Shown: positions 19,039 to 29,268, counted from the stretch's first letter. The stretch is DNA of 64,000 bases from Phycisphaerae bacterium (GCA_016342495.1 JAEIOG010000014.1:1-64000); one strand, 5' to 3'. Numbers and translations are program-made. Notes: a model not told the origin generated them from the letters alone.

Positions 19039-19407
19039 AACAATTCTCCTGTTAAATCTGGCCCCAAGTCGATTATTAAGGTACTATACCCCTTTAGAAG
19101 CATTTTTGCAAGGATAAAATCCGAAATCACCTTTACACATCCCTTTTTTAAGGCTAATTAATTAACCTGGGACATTTGCTGTAAATGGCTGAGGTGTTAG
19201 CCAATTTCAATTGACTTTGCGGCGGTGATGTTCTATTCTTTAGCACAAATGTCACGCCAAAAGTCAAAATTATGGTAATCTTTTAGCTACTGGAGCAACC
19301 AGCGATGGTTGACAAGAATCAGCCTTGTCAGTTAATGGTGTTGACACAGTTAGAAAGAACTATACCCTTGGGATATTTAATGATACCCCGATGTTAAAGG
19401 ACCGAAT
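19039..19407. other. Divergent intergenic region before thyX
   Basis: It separates the giant minus-strand gene from thyX. Two overlapping hairpins are visible: caacca/tggttg (19296-19311) and tgacaag/cttgtca (19310-19330). A TTGACA at 19341-19346 could be a -35 box, but the nearest -10-like tatacc is only 14 bp away, so I do not call a promoter. Confidence 0.4.
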
Positions 19408-20142
19408 ATGCCTCAAGTTAAGCCAAAAGTTACCTTGATTCGTCATACCGAAGATGCCCAGCAGGTTGTAGCTGCTTCCGGTAAGCTTTGTTATGCCGCC
19501 GATACTGCCGATTTACTCATCCAGAATCCCGATGATGCCGAAACCTTTATCAAAAGGGTGGTCAAAATGGGGCATCTGAGCATTCTTGAACATGCCTCGT
19601 TTACATTTTATGTCGAAGGCATTTCCCGGGCCATGACTCATCAGCTGGTTCGTCATCGGGTCGCCAGCTATTCCCAGCGGTCCCAGCGTTATGTCGACCA
19701 TGAGCATTTTGATTATATTGTCCCGCCGGAATTTGAGGATAAAATCGTTGAAGTCCAGGGCAAATATATCAATGCCGTCGATTATTATAAGCAAACCATG
19801 GAAATGATCGGCCAGCGCTACAGTAAATTACTGGATTCCCTGGGTCGTCAGGGTGAAATCTCCAATCAGGATGCCCGTTATGTCTTGCCCAATGGCTGTG
19901 AAACCAAAATTTTTATCACTATGAATGCCCGGGAGCTGCTGCATTTCTTTGAAGAACGCACCTGTATGCGGGCCCAGTGGGAAATCCGCAATGTTGCCAA
20001 TGAAATGCTGAAAATTGTCAAAGAAAAATGCCCGGCCATCTTTGATGGCGCCGGCCCGAAGTGTGTTAGACTGAAAAAATGCCCCGAAGGTAAAAAAACC
20101 TGCGGTAAATTCCAGGAAATGCTCGAAATTTATAATGAATAA
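19408..20142 (+). CDS. thyX: Flavin-dependent thymidylate synthase
   Basis: 244 residues. ThyX makes dTMP from dUMP using FAD, NADPH and methylene-tetrahydrofolate, replacing ThyA. The signature R82-H83-R84-x-x-S87-x-x-x-x-S92-x-R94 is the ThyX motif that binds dUMP and FAD; R-E-L-x-H-F-F and R-x-x-W-E-I-R near 170-195 are also typical. The C-terminal ~30 residues form a Cys-containing tail (C-x6-C-x5-C pattern), an addition beyond the core. aaagga precedes the ATG. It stands alone on its strand between the giant secreted protein and a FlgI-like lipoprotein. Confidence 0.95.
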   Translation: MPQVKPKVTLIRHTEDAQQVVAASGKLCYAADTADLLIQNPDDAETFIKRVVKMGHLSILEHASFTFYVEGISRAMTHQLVRHRVASYSQRSQRYVDHEHFDYIVPPEFEDKIVEVQGKYINAVDYYKQTMEMIGQRYSKLLDSLGRQGEISNQDARYVLPNGCETKIFITMNARELLHFFEERTCMRAQWEIRNVANEMLKIVKEKCPAIFDGAGPKCVRLKKCPEGKKTCGKFQEMLEIYNE

Positions 20143-20563
20143 GCATCTGAAACAGGTAAAAAGGTTGTTTTTTGTCTGAAATTACGCTTTATTACCCGAT
20201 TTTTAAGCATCATATGCCGCTTTTCATGCTTAATATGTGATATCTCATGCGTGAGATACGACAGATAACGCGTGAGTTGTGGCATATTAACTGTTATTTT
20301 GAGGTTTTTATCCGGGAAAATCCTGATAAAAGGGCAAAAACAGGGCTTTTTACCCCTGATTCTGATATTTTGGGACTTTTATTACTGCAATTCCAGATGC
20401 TTATCATACTTTTATCTTGTGTTAAGCTGCTTAATTTGTTAAGGTTTTTCTTAATTACAGAAGAAAAAACTGTTTTCCCGCTATCAATACTGAAATATGG
20501 ACCGAAACGGACCATAACAAACCTCTTACTAATGCGGTTTTTACAACTGCAGGCGGTGCGATT
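20143..20563. other. Intergenic region with small inverted repeats
   Basis: Two inverted repeats are clear: ttaagcat/atgcttaa (20203-20233) and tatctca-tgcg-tgagata (20241-20258). An open frame of 106 codons (20247-20567) starts inside the second palindrome, has odd composition and no family resemblance, and I treat it as spurious. I see no confident promoter. Confidence 0.4.
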
Positions 20564-22216
20564 ATGAAGAAACTGTTACTTATTGTTTTGTGCGCTTTGC
20601 CAATTATTATCTCTGGCTGTAAAACCAATAAAAAAGAAGAATTCTGGGGACCATCTACCCCGCAGTGGAAACCGGATTCCCAGGTCAGGGACTTATGCAC
20701 TATTACCAATAATAAAGCAGTGCGGGTATGGGGCTATGGCCTGATTATTGGCCTGCCGGAAACCGGATCTAATGATGCCCCTTCATCCAGCGTTAAAGAA
20801 CATATCAGGAAGCAGTTACAGGTTTTCGGCAAATCAAGACTGCCCCAGGAATATCAAAATATGTCTGTGGTCCAGATGATAGCTTCAAATAAGACCGCTA
20901 TTGTCGAAGTTTCAGGTATTGTTCCGGCGGCGGCCCCTAAGGGTACCGGCTTTGATATTGATGTCGAAATCAACTGGGCATCTCGCACCCGCAGCCTTCA
21001 GGGTGGTTTTTTGCTGCCCTGTGATCTTACCGTAGTAACTTCCGGGCATCGGGGCAATCTTGTCAGAGGGGTGGTAGGTGCTATCGCATCGGGGCCCATT
21101 TATATCAATAGCTTTGTCGAAAAAAAACCGGCTGTCAATGGTCTGGCTCTGCATCAGGGGGCAATTCTCAATGGCGGCAAAAGTATTATTGACCGCAAGC
21201 TGACCTTGAAAACTGAATACTCCGATTTTCGCCTGATTTCGCTGTTGGAAAGAAGGATTAATGAACGCTTCCAAAAAGGAACTGAGCCGAAGGTTGTCTA
21301 TAATACCAAAGATGCCAGCATAATTGAATTGGATGTCCCCAGAGAATATCGGGATAAATTTGTGCATTTCATTCAGGTGCTTTCAGCTATGTATTTACCC
21401 GACAATGTCGCATTCCAAACAAAAAAACTAAAAGAAATTGATGCCCAGATCGTCCGGGGTAATCTGACCATGCAGCAATGGGCCGAAATCTCTCTGATCT
21501 GGGAATCGATAGGGCGGCAAGCTTTACCGCATATGCAGAAATACTATCAAAGCACGGACAATTACGCTCAATTTCATGCAGTCAGAACCGCACTGAACCT
21601 TCAGGATGATCTGGCGGTAAATCGTATGGTCGATATTGCCATGTCAGATAGCCATAAGTGTCAGATGCCGGCAATTCGTTTTCTGGCCTATAAAATTGGC
21701 GATAGTCGCGTTTATACCCGGCTGGAAAAATTATTAGCCCATTCTAACCCCGAAATCCAGCTTGAAGTATACAGTACATTAAGTGCCAGCCCAGGCTTGG
21801 CTATCAGGAATTATCAGATGCCCAGCGGTTTCCGCATGGATATTATTGAATCTTCATCTAAAGGATTAATTTATATCTGGGCCCATCGTGAGCCTAGAAT
21901 TGTGATTTTTGGTAAAAATCTGCTTTGTCGCAAAAATATCTTTTTTGAAAGCAATGACAAGTCTATTACAATTAACAGTACCGAAACTGATAATGATATT
22001 AAAGTCATCAAAACTTCACCGTTAACATTTAAGAGCATTAGTGCCCATTCATCAACTTTCCTGGTCAAAGACCTTATCGATGCCTTATCATGTTCGCCTC
22101 AGGCAGCTAATCCCGGGCTGGGCCTGAATTTCAGCGAAATTGCTTCAATTATCAAGGAATTATCCGAACAAGGTATAATTCCAGCCGATGTTAAAATCTA
22201 TACCGGTCAAAAATAA
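20564..22216 (+). CDS. FlgI-like lipoprotein with HEAT-like C-terminal region
   Basis: 550 residues. A lipobox ending at Cys19 (MKKLLLIVLCALPIIISGC) marks it as a lipoprotein. Residues ~45-290 resemble the flagellar P-ring protein FlgI: V-x-G-Y-G-L-I-I-G-L-P-x-T-G followed by T-A-(I/V)-V-x-V-x-(G/A)-x-(V/L)-P and the SLQGG-(F/T)-LL block. Unlike FlgI it is a lipoprotein, is longer, and has a helical HEAT/ARM-like region (about 320-410) plus an unknown C-terminal part. No flagellar genes are nearby; neighbours are thyX, an EEP-family lipoprotein and smc. It may form an envelope ring or scaffold unrelated to motility. The next gene follows after 14 bp. Confidence 0.72.
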   Translation: MKKLLLIVLCALPIIISGCKTNKKEEFWGPSTPQWKPDSQVRDLCTITNNKAVRVWGYGLIIGLPETGSNDAPSSSVKEHIRKQLQVFGKSRLPQEYQNMSVVQMIASNKTAIVEVSGIVPAAAPKGTGFDIDVEINWASRTRSLQGGFLLPCDLTVVTSGHRGNLVRGVVGAIASGPIYINSFVEKKPAVNGLALHQGAILNGGKSIIDRKLTLKTEYSDFRLISLLERRINERFQKGTEPKVVYNTKDASIIELDVPREYRDKFVHFIQVLSAMYLPDNVAFQTKKLKEIDAQIVRGNLTMQQWAEISLIWESIGRQALPHMQKYYQSTDNYAQFHAVRTALNLQDDLAVNRMVDIAMSDSHKCQMPAIRFLAYKIGDSRVYTRLEKLLAHSNPEIQLEVYSTLSASPGLAIRNYQMPSGFRMDIIESSSKGLIYIWAHREPRIVIFGKNLLCRKNIFFESNDKSITINSTETDNDIKVIKTSPLTFKSISAHSSTFLVKDLIDALSCSPQAANPGLGLNFSEIASIIKELSEQGIIPADVKIYTGQK

Positions 22217-22230
22217 GGAAATATTATCAG

Positions 22231-23295
22231 GTGAGAATTATCTCTGGAATTATGAAATTTTCATTGCTCTGCTGGATTTTCCTGCTGGTTGGCTGTCAAA
22301 ATCAAAAGACTGTGACTATCAGAGTTTTGCAATTTAATATCTGGCAGGAAGGCACCCAGATAAATGGTGGTTTTGATGCTATTATTGATGAAATCATTCA
22401 CGCCCAGGCTGATCTTATTTGCCTTAGTGAAGTGCGTAATTACAATTACTCCAGTTTTGATAAGCGAATAGTTGAAGCATTAAAACAGAAGGGTTATATC
22501 TATTATGCCCAGCGCAGTGAAGACACCGGTTTATTATCCCGATTCCCAATTCTTAATCAGCAGGCTATTTTCCCGGTTGAAAATGATCGAGGTTCAATTA
22601 CCAAAGCCTTAATTGATGTCAAAGGAATTACGATTGCCTTATATAGTGCCCATCTGGATTATCGAAATTGTGCCTGCTATCTTCCCCGTGGCTATCATAG
22701 TTCCACCTGGAAAAAACTCCCCGCTCCAGTAACTGATATAGCGGTGATTAAAGCTGATAATCTTGCATCCCGTCGCGATGAAGCGATTGATGCTTTCATC
22801 AAAGATGCTCAGAATGAAGTTAAAAAGGGGAGTATCGTCTTTTTAGGTGGTGATTTCAACGAGCCATCCCATTTAGACTGGACCGCTGATACTAAGGAGT
22901 TATTTGATCATAATGGGGTTGTGATTCAATGGCGTAACAGTGTTAGACTGACAGAGGCAGGTTTTGTTGATGTTTATCGTCAAATTTATCCCAATCCAGT
23001 TAGCCATCCGGGATTTACTTTTCCGGCGGACAATCAAGATATTGGTATCAATCGACTGGCCTGGAGCCCCGATGCTGATGACCGGGATCGCATCGATTTT
23101 GTCTATTTTTATCCTGATTGTCGGTTGAATCTAAAAAAAACAGCAATTATTGGCCCCAATGGCTCGATTGTTAGAAATAACAGGGTGGCGGAAACTTCAC
23201 AGGATTTATTTATTGCCCCGGTTGGCATCTGGCCCACCGATCATAAAGCGATTTTAGCTGTATTCGACCTTAAACTTAAGAAAAAATACAATTAG
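22231..23295 (+). CDS. Endonuclease/exonuclease/phosphatase-family lipoprotein
   Basis: 354 residues from a GTG start preceded by aagga; an ATG 21 bp further on is a possible alternative. A hydrophobic leader ends in a lipobox (LLVGC, Cys22), so it is likely membrane-anchored outside the cytoplasm. The fold is the EEP (DNase I/sphingomyelinase/inositol phosphatase) type: LQFNIW, the metal Glu in CLSEVRN, SAHLDY with the catalytic His, GGDFNEPSH and a terminal WPTDHKA with the general-base His. An extracellular location fits a phosphodiesterase or phosphatase on lipids, sugars or nucleic acid; substrate is not evident. It follows the FlgI-like lipoprotein by 14 bp and probably shares its transcript. 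Confidence 0.85.
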   Translation: MRIISGIMKFSLLCWIFLLVGCQNQKTVTIRVLQFNIWQEGTQINGGFDAIIDEIIHAQADLICLSEVRNYNYSSFDKRIVEALKQKGYIYYAQRSEDTGLLSRFPILNQQAIFPVENDRGSITKALIDVKGITIALYSAHLDYRNCACYLPRGYHSSTWKKLPAPVTDIAVIKADNLASRRDEAIDAFIKDAQNEVKKGSIVFLGGDFNEPSHLDWTADTKELFDHNGVVIQWRNSVRLTEAGFVDVYRQIYPNPVSHPGFTFPADNQDIGINRLAWSPDADDRDRIDFVYFYPDCRLNLKKTAIIGPNGSIVRNNRVAETSQDLFIAPVGIWPTDHKAILAVFDLKLKKKYN

Positions 23296-23530
23296 GACCG
23301 ATAATATTTAACAAGTTCAATGAAAAACTGGAAAAAAGCTTGTTTTATTCCCAAATATCAATATCATTTAGTGATTAATATATATTTATGGACAGTCCAC
23401 AGTCTGGGGTTTTTACCTGACTTTTATTTTGGTTTATAGAGTTTTGCATATTTAAGATTGTGGCTTATCCCGACCAGAAAAATTATACCGCTGTGGTATT
23501 TGCCTTTGTCATGGAGGACAAGTTAAAAAT

Positions 23531-26500
23531 ATGAAGCTCAAAAGAATTACTGTTTGTGGCTTTAAGAGTTTTGCCGACAAAACTTCATTTGAATTTGGCG
23601 ATGGTGTTACCGTTGTAGTTGGCCCCAATGGCTGCGGCAAAAGTAATGTCGTCGATGCCGTCAAATGGGTGCTCGGTGCTCAATCGGCCAAGGCTTTGCG
23701 AGGCACGCAGATGCTTGATGTCATCTTTAATGGCTCTGGCACCCGCAAATCCATGAGTTATGCTGAAGTTCAGCTGGTTTTTGACAATACCACCCGCATG
23801 CTTCCCCATGATCTTGACGAGGTTTCGGTAGTCCGTAAGCTTTTTCGTAGTGGCGAAAGCGTTTACATGCTTAATGGCAAAAACTGTCGTCTCAAAGATA
23901 TACGCGAAACGTTCCTTGATACCGGTATTGGGGCCGATGCCTATTCAATTATCGAACAGGGTAAAGTTGAATCTATGCTACAGGCATCTGCTGATGAACG
24001 CCGTATTATTTTCGAAGAAGCCGCCGGCATCAGCAAATATAAAACTCGTCGCAAAGAAGCCCTGCGCAAACTTGAGCGTACCGAACAAAATGTTCTGCGT
24101 CTGCAGGATATTGTAAATGAACATGATAAACGTCTTCGTTCCATCAAACTTCAAGCCGGCAAAGCTCGTAATTATCAGACATATAGCTCGCGGCTAAATG
24201 AACTGCGGCTTGCCCAGATACTTTCTGAATATAACAATTTACAGGAAAAATCTGAAAAGACTCGTCTGAAAATCATGGATGTTCAGGATGAACTGGTCGC
24301 TCTTACCGCTACTACTGAAAAAGCAGAAGCCCGGTTAAGTTTGCTTGACCATGATATTGATCGTCTGGATAATGAAATTCATCAGGCAGAAAATCAGCTC
24401 CTGCAATGCACTGGCCAGATCGCTACCCAAGAAGATCGTATCGAAATGGGCCATAAACGTCTGGGCGAGCTTTCCGGTATGCGTAATCGCAATAATAGCC
24501 AGGTACAGCAGCTTCGCCAGCAATCCAGTCATTTGCAGGAAAATGCAATAATTGACCAAGCCCAGATCGACAATGCTCAAAATGAATTACAAGCTAAGCA
24601 GGATAAACTTCGACAATTGCAGGATCAGCGTCAGGAACTCATTCTTGAGCTTAATGAATATCGCGATCAGCTTGAAGATGAAAAATCTGGTGTGATTGAT
24701 ATCGTTCGCCGTACCGCTCAACTGCACAACGAAATTAATTCGATAGACTATCGCTGTGATAATCTTACCGGTCAGAAAGATCGGCTCAGTAATCGCAGTG
24801 GCCAGATATCCGAAGAAATCGAAACTCTCCTTTCCCAGCGTATGACTCTGGAAGAAAAGCTTGTCAGCATCAAGCAGATTCAAGCCGAGTCTCAATTCCA
24901 ACTGGAAGAAAAACGCCAGAAGCTGGCCAAACTTAGCGAAGAACAACTCAAGTGCAGCGAAAATCTTTCTACCGCCAAAGAATATCGCAGTGGCTTGCTT
25001 TCGCGCCAACAGCTGCTTTCTGATCTGGAAGCCAAATTCGATGGTGTCGATCAGGGTGTTAAACAAATTCTTCAGGCTCGTCAAAATTCTGATGAATATC
25101 TTTATGTCAAAGGCATGTTAGCTGAGTTTATTCAGGCTGATGTCCAATATGCCGGTATCATCGAAGCAGCCTTAGCTGACAAAGCCCAACATCTTGTCAT
25201 TACCGATAGTACCGCTGTCCTTGCCGATGCTGATAAACTCGGTGAACTTAAAGGTCGCGTACAGATGATATGCCTGGATCGCTTTACATCAACGCCGGAA
25301 TCTTTAGACATCAATGCTTTTCCACAAATCAAAAATAAATTAATTGATCTGGTTAGCTATCCAGCTGATTGTGAGATTTTAGCCCGGAACCTTTTAGCCA
25401 ACACCTTATTGGTTGAAGGTTTAAGTGACGCATTTGACTTAATTGGTCAACTGCCGAGAGACTATCGTTTTGTAACGCTTTCCGGCGAAGTTCTAGAAGC
25501 CGACGGCACTTTACATGTTGGCCCGCAAATTGCTGAAACTGGCTTGATTTCCCGTAAAAGTGAATTGCGACAACTGGAAGAAAGTCTCGCCGAAGCCGCT
25601 GACCGCATCAATGACCTGCAATATCAATCTGAACAATATGTTTCGCAGGCTCAGCATCTGGACAAGAATCTGCAAGAGCTTCGTACCGTTATCTATGAAA
25701 CCAGCACCGAAGAAGTTGAAATTCGAGGTCTAACCGATCAGATTGATCATAATCTCGAAAAGCTCAAGCACGAACAGCCTTTGATTGCTTCGGAGATTGA
25801 CACTCTCGATGCCCAGATTCATGTTGCCCACCAGAGTAAAACTGACAGCCAGCAGAAACTTGAAGAACTCGAAGAAGTTTCACTGCAGCGTAATGAACAT
25901 ATTGAATTTCTGGAAGAACGTATCGACATCCTGCAAAGTCAGGATGAAGAAATCCAAAGCGATATAACCGATGTTAAAGTTTCCTTTGGCCAGATTCAGC
26001 AGCGAACCATGGCCTTGCGGGAGAAGATTGCTTCAGTTAAATCTCAGCTTCAGCGTTATCAGCACAATATTGCGACTCTGCAAAATGAATTGGATCATGC
26101 TGATGAAAATTATGTGACAACAGAGTTATCTATCTTAAATTCAGAAAGCCGTATCGCTGATTTATTTTCTGAGCGTCAATGTCATCAGGAAGTTTCCGGC
26201 AAGCTCAGAATTCAAAGGTATGACCTGCATGAAGAAAAAGTCAATCTTTACGAGCAAACCAAAGTCGATATTAAACGTCGGGAAGAACTCCAGGGAAAAC
26301 TGCATCAGCAACAAATGCAATATAATGAAGCCCGCCTGAAAATTGAAAATATCAATCAGCGTGCTATGGAAGAATTGCAAATCGATGTCGCAGAAACCCT
26401 GCAGACCACTGAAATTCAGGAAATGGATTGGGAAGCAGTTTCTGCTGAAATTAAAGACCTGCGCAGTAAAATTAATCGTCTGGGAAATATTAACCTTGAT

Positions 26501-27109
26501 TCTATCACCGAACAGGAAGAACTTGAAAAACGCAGCGAAACCCTTTTGGCACAAGCTAAAGATCTTTCCGAAGCAAAAAAAGAACTGGAAGATCTTATTG
26601 AAACTATCAATGTTAAAAGCATTGAGCTATTCCGTAAAAACTTTGAAATTATCCGCGAAAACTTTGCCGACTTGTTCCGCAAACTATTTGGTGGTGGCAA
26701 AGCTGAAATCGTCTTGCAGGATCCTGACAATATGCTCGAATGTGGCATAGACATTGTCGCTCGTCCTCCGGGCAAACAACTACAAAATATTTCCCTTATG
26801 TCCGGTGGCGAAAAAACCATGACCGCCGTGGCATTGCTAATGGCTATCTTTAAGAGTAAACCTTCACCATTCTGCCTGCTTGATGAGGTTGACGCGGCCT
26901 TAGATGAAGCTAATAATGAACGCTTTAATATGGTGGTTCAGGAATTCTTAAGTGAATCTCAATTCGTCATCATCACTCACTCACGCCGAACCATGAGTAT
27001 TGCCAATACCATCTATGGCGTGACTATGCAGGAACGTGGCGTTAGTAAGAAAGTTTCAGTTCAGTTTGCCGAAGATGATATAGACCCAACCAATGAAAAT
27101 GCTGCTTAA
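23531..27109 (+). CDS. smc: Chromosome segregation SMC protein
   Basis: 1192 residues, typical for bacterial SMC, the ATPase that with ScpA/ScpB compacts and separates chromosomes. Walker A is GPNGCGKS (31-38). Two long coiled coils flank a hinge of about 500-680 (start near GVDQGVKQIL, glycine-containing hinge halves). The C-terminal head has the ABC signature LMSGGEKT (near 1096) and Walker B FCLLDEVDAALDE (near 1114). A long gap after the preceding lipoprotein gene and a hairpin terminator just behind suggest its own transcription unit. Confidence 0.97.
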   Translation: MKLKRITVCGFKSFADKTSFEFGDGVTVVVGPNGCGKSNVVDAVKWVLGAQSAKALRGTQMLDVIFNGSGTRKSMSYAEVQLVFDNTTRMLPHDLDEVSVVRKLFRSGESVYMLNGKNCRLKDIRETFLDTGIGADAYSIIEQGKVESMLQASADERRIIFEEAAGISKYKTRRKEALRKLERTEQNVLRLQDIVNEHDKRLRSIKLQAGKARNYQTYSSRLNELRLAQILSEYNNLQEKSEKTRLKIMDVQDELVALTATTEKAEARLSLLDHDIDRLDNEIHQAENQLLQCTGQIATQEDRIEMGHKRLGELSGMRNRNNSQVQQLRQQSSHLQENAIIDQAQIDNAQNELQAKQDKLRQLQDQRQELILELNEYRDQLEDEKSGVIDIVRRTAQLHNEINSIDYRCDNLTGQKDRLSNRSGQISEEIETLLSQRMTLEEKLVSIKQIQAESQFQLEEKRQKLAKLSEEQLKCSENLSTAKEYRSGLLSRQQLLSDLEAKFDGVDQGVKQILQARQNSDEYLYVKGMLAEFIQADVQYAGIIEAALADKAQHLVITDSTAVLADADKLGELKGRVQMICLDRFTSTPESLDINAFPQIKNKLIDLVSYPADCEILARNLLANTLLVEGLSDAFDLIGQLPRDYRFVTLSGEVLEADGTLHVGPQIAETGLISRKSELRQLEESLAEAADRINDLQYQSEQYVSQAQHLDKNLQELRTVIYETSTEEVEIRGLTDQIDHNLEKLKHEQPLIASEIDTLDAQIHVAHQSKTDSQQKLEELEEVSLQRNEHIEFLEERIDILQSQDEEIQSDITDVKVSFGQIQQRTMALREKIASVKSQLQRYQHNIATLQNELDHADENYVTTELSILNSESRIADLFSERQCHQEVSGKLRIQRYDLHEEKVNLYEQTKVDIKRREELQGKLHQQQMQYNEARLKIENINQRAMEELQIDVAETLQTTEIQEMDWEAVSAEIKDLRSKINRLGNINLDSITEQEELEKRSETLLAQAKDLSEAKKELEDLIETINVKSIELFRKNFEIIRENFADLFRKLFGGGKAEIVLQDPDNMLECGIDIVARPPGKQLQNISLMSGGEKTMTAVALLMAIFKSKPSPFCLLDEVDAALDEANNERFNMVVQEFLSESQFVIITHSRRTMSIANTIYGVTMQERGVSKKVSVQFAEDDIDPTNENAA

Positions 27110-27122
27110 AAATAATCTAAAA

Positions 27123-27150
27123 CCCTCGATCTTGAAAGTCGAGGTTTTTT
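27123..27150 (+). terminator. Rho-independent terminator of smc
   Basis: Stem cctcga (27124-27129) pairs with tcgagg (27139-27144), followed by six T residues, 15 bp after the smc stop codon. Confidence 0.85.
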
Positions 27151-27182
27151 CATAAATAACCATCCAAAATTTGGGGCTGAGC

Positions 27183-28523
27183 ATGAATTTTAATTGTAAT
27201 AATTACTCTCGGCGTGATTTTATCAGACTGAGTTCTGCTTTTGCAGTTACCGCTGTCGTGCCCAAAATTTCAGTTGCTAGCCAAAAGTCCAAAACCAATA
27301 TCATTCTTATTATGGCTGACGATATTGGCTTTGAATGCTTTGGCTGTTATGGCAGCAAAATGTACAGCACGCCCAATCTGGATAAACTTGCCGCTGATGG
27401 CATCCGGTTTACTCATTGCTATGCACAACCACTTTGTACTCCCAGCCGCGTTAAATTAATGACAGGGAAATCCAATATTCGGAATTATGTTGATTTTAGT
27501 GTTTTGGATAAATCTCAGCAGACATTTGGTCAGATGCTTAAAACTGTCGGCTATAAGACCTGTATTGCTGGCAAATGGCAATTGTTTGGAGCTGAACATT
27601 ATCCTAAGGAAGTTCGAGGGACCGGAACCTTACCCGAAGATGCCGGATTTGATACTCATTGTCTATGGCAGGTCGAAAAATTAGGTGAACGCTATTGGGG
27701 ACCATATTTGCGTATCGATGGCATTCACAAACAATTTCCTAAGGAATCCTATGGCCCCGATGTTTGTACAAACCATATTGTTGATTTCATTGAGAAAAAT
27801 AGCTTTAAACCATTTTTTGTTTATTATCCGATGATTCTGGTCCATAATCCTTTCCCGGTAACTCCCGATAGCAAAGACCCAAAATGTAAAGATAAACAGA
27901 AGAATTTTGCTGACATGGTAAATTATATGGATAAGCTTATTGGCAAAATTATTGATACTGTTAAATCTCAAAATATTCAGGATAATACCTTGATTATGTT
28001 TGTTGGTGACAATGGGACTAATACCTCAATTATTTCAAAACTCGGTAATCTCACCATCCAGGGTGCAAAATCTAAAACCACAGATTATGGCACCCGGGTT
28101 CCGCTTATCGCTAATATGTTAGATGCCAAAGGGGCGGTTGTTTGCGATGATCTTGTAGATATGAGTGATTTTATGCCAACTATCGCTGAAGCTACTGGGA
28201 TGAAGCTGCCTGATAATGTTAAGATTGATGGCCAGAGTTTCTTCCCTCAGCTCAAAGGTCAAAAGGGCAATCCGCGTGATGCAATTTTTATGTATTATAA
28301 TCCAAGACCTGTTGCTAAGCCAAATCAGGAGAGCAGCTTTGCCCGTGATAAACGCTGGAAACTATATAGCGATGGTAAACTCTATGACATTAAAAATGAT
28401 GTAATGGAAAAGTCGCCAATTACCGTAGATAAGGATACTCAAGAAACCAAAACCATTCGTAGAAAACTTCAGGACATAATTAATTCTATGCCTGCTAAGC
28501 CGCAGATGATACGTAAAAAATAA
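27183..28523 (+). CDS. Sulfatase (formylglycine-dependent), Tat-exported
   Basis: 447 residues from the ATG at 27183; a TTG at 27171 would add four residues but is less likely. The leader S-R-R-D-F-I-R-L is a twin-arginine signal. The core C85-T-P-S-R89 is the Cys-type sulfatase maturation motif, with MADD (44-47) as metal ligands, GKWQL and GDNGT further along. It is an arylsulfatase A-like enzyme probably acting on a sulfated polysaccharide outside the cytoplasm. Unlike the sulfatase at 6008 it lacks a lipobox and has no glycosidase neighbour. It lies directly behind the smc terminator and converges on the methyltransferase gene. Confidence 0.92.
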   Translation: MNFNCNNYSRRDFIRLSSAFAVTAVVPKISVASQKSKTNIILIMADDIGFECFGCYGSKMYSTPNLDKLAADGIRFTHCYAQPLCTPSRVKLMTGKSNIRNYVDFSVLDKSQQTFGQMLKTVGYKTCIAGKWQLFGAEHYPKEVRGTGTLPEDAGFDTHCLWQVEKLGERYWGPYLRIDGIHKQFPKESYGPDVCTNHIVDFIEKNSFKPFFVYYPMILVHNPFPVTPDSKDPKCKDKQKNFADMVNYMDKLIGKIIDTVKSQNIQDNTLIMFVGDNGTNTSIISKLGNLTIQGAKSKTTDYGTRVPLIANMLDAKGAVVCDDLVDMSDFMPTIAEATGMKLPDNVKIDGQSFFPQLKGQKGNPRDAIFMYYNPRPVAKPNQESSFARDKRWKLYSDGKLYDIKNDVMEKSPITVDKDTQETKTIRRKLQDIINSMPAKPQMIRKK

Positions 28524-28527
28524 TAGA

Positions 28528-29268
28528 TCATTTTTTCTGCAGTATTGTCAATATCGACAGGCCAGCAAACATAGGGATGCCTGCTGATAAGATATGTTTT
28601 TCCAGTGCGAATATTTCACAAAGCAATTCATTGCTGCCTAGTGGTGGTATTATTATGTCAGCGTCTCTTTGCAAAAAAGGCAAACATTTATGAAAAAGCC
28701 TTTCAGCCAATGCCAACGGAAATAATAATGAATTAGCATAGCTTAGCCGGACTATTTTCACATCAAGCGGGGCAATGATTTTCTTAAATTGTGACATATT
28801 ATAACGACGTTTGTGATGGTGCAACGCATCTCTTTTGGTCCAGAGCCAGCTATATGCTGGTACAGTTATAATTAATATCCCGCCGGGTTTAACTAATCTT
28901 AAAGCCTCAGTAATACCGGCGGTATCATCATCAAGATGTTCTGCGACATCCAGCATCAAGGCCGCGTCAAAGCATCCATCTTTAAGTTCGAGGCCTTTAA
29001 TGATGTCACCTTTGAAAACTGTCATATTTCGCTGGCGGCAATATCCCAGTGCGGTATCGCTAAAATCTATTCCGCTTATATCATAGCCTTGTTCTTGTAG
29101 TTCAACCATGGTCATGCCACAGCCGCAACCTATATCACAAACTTTTTTACCGCTGTTTTTCGGTAAAAACTTTTTTAATAGATGGCTGATTATTCTTCGT
29201 TTGGCAGTAAACCACCAAAAATGCTGTTCCAGCTCATACATCTGATCATATATTTCCTGCTCCATCAT
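28528..29268 (-). CDS. Class I SAM-dependent methyltransferase
   Basis: 246 residues. The glycine-rich SAM-binding loop VCDIGCGCG lies at 43-51, with the acidic GIDFSD about 20 residues on and LDVAEHLDD (motif II region) near 130. The C-terminal part has a loop of aromatic and basic residues. The start ATGA overlaps the stop of the upstream glycosyltransferase by 4 bp, so the two are translationally coupled. The pair probably glycosylates and methylates a polyprenyl-linked sugar or surface glycan; the acceptor is not evident. Confidence 0.85.
   Translation of the reverse strand: MMEQEIYDQMYELEQHFWWFTAKRRIISHLLKKFLPKNSGKKVCDIGCGCGMTMVELQEQGYDISGIDFSDTALGYCRQRNMTVFKGDIIKGLELKDGCFDAALMLDVAEHLDDDTAGITEALRLVKPGGILIITVPAYSWLWTKRDALHHHKRRYNMSQFKKIIAPLDVKIVRLSYANSLLFPLALAERLFHKCLPFLQRDADIIIPPLGSNELLCEIFALEKHILSAGIPMFAGLSILTILQKK

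Noticed and set aside
20247-20567. 106-codon open frame before the FlgI-like gene
   Set aside because: It starts inside a palindrome, overlaps the start of the real gene by 4 bp and has no recognisable content.
23296-23530. Terminator or RNA gene before smc
   Set aside because: Only a weak aacaag/cttgtt pairing is visible; too little to call.
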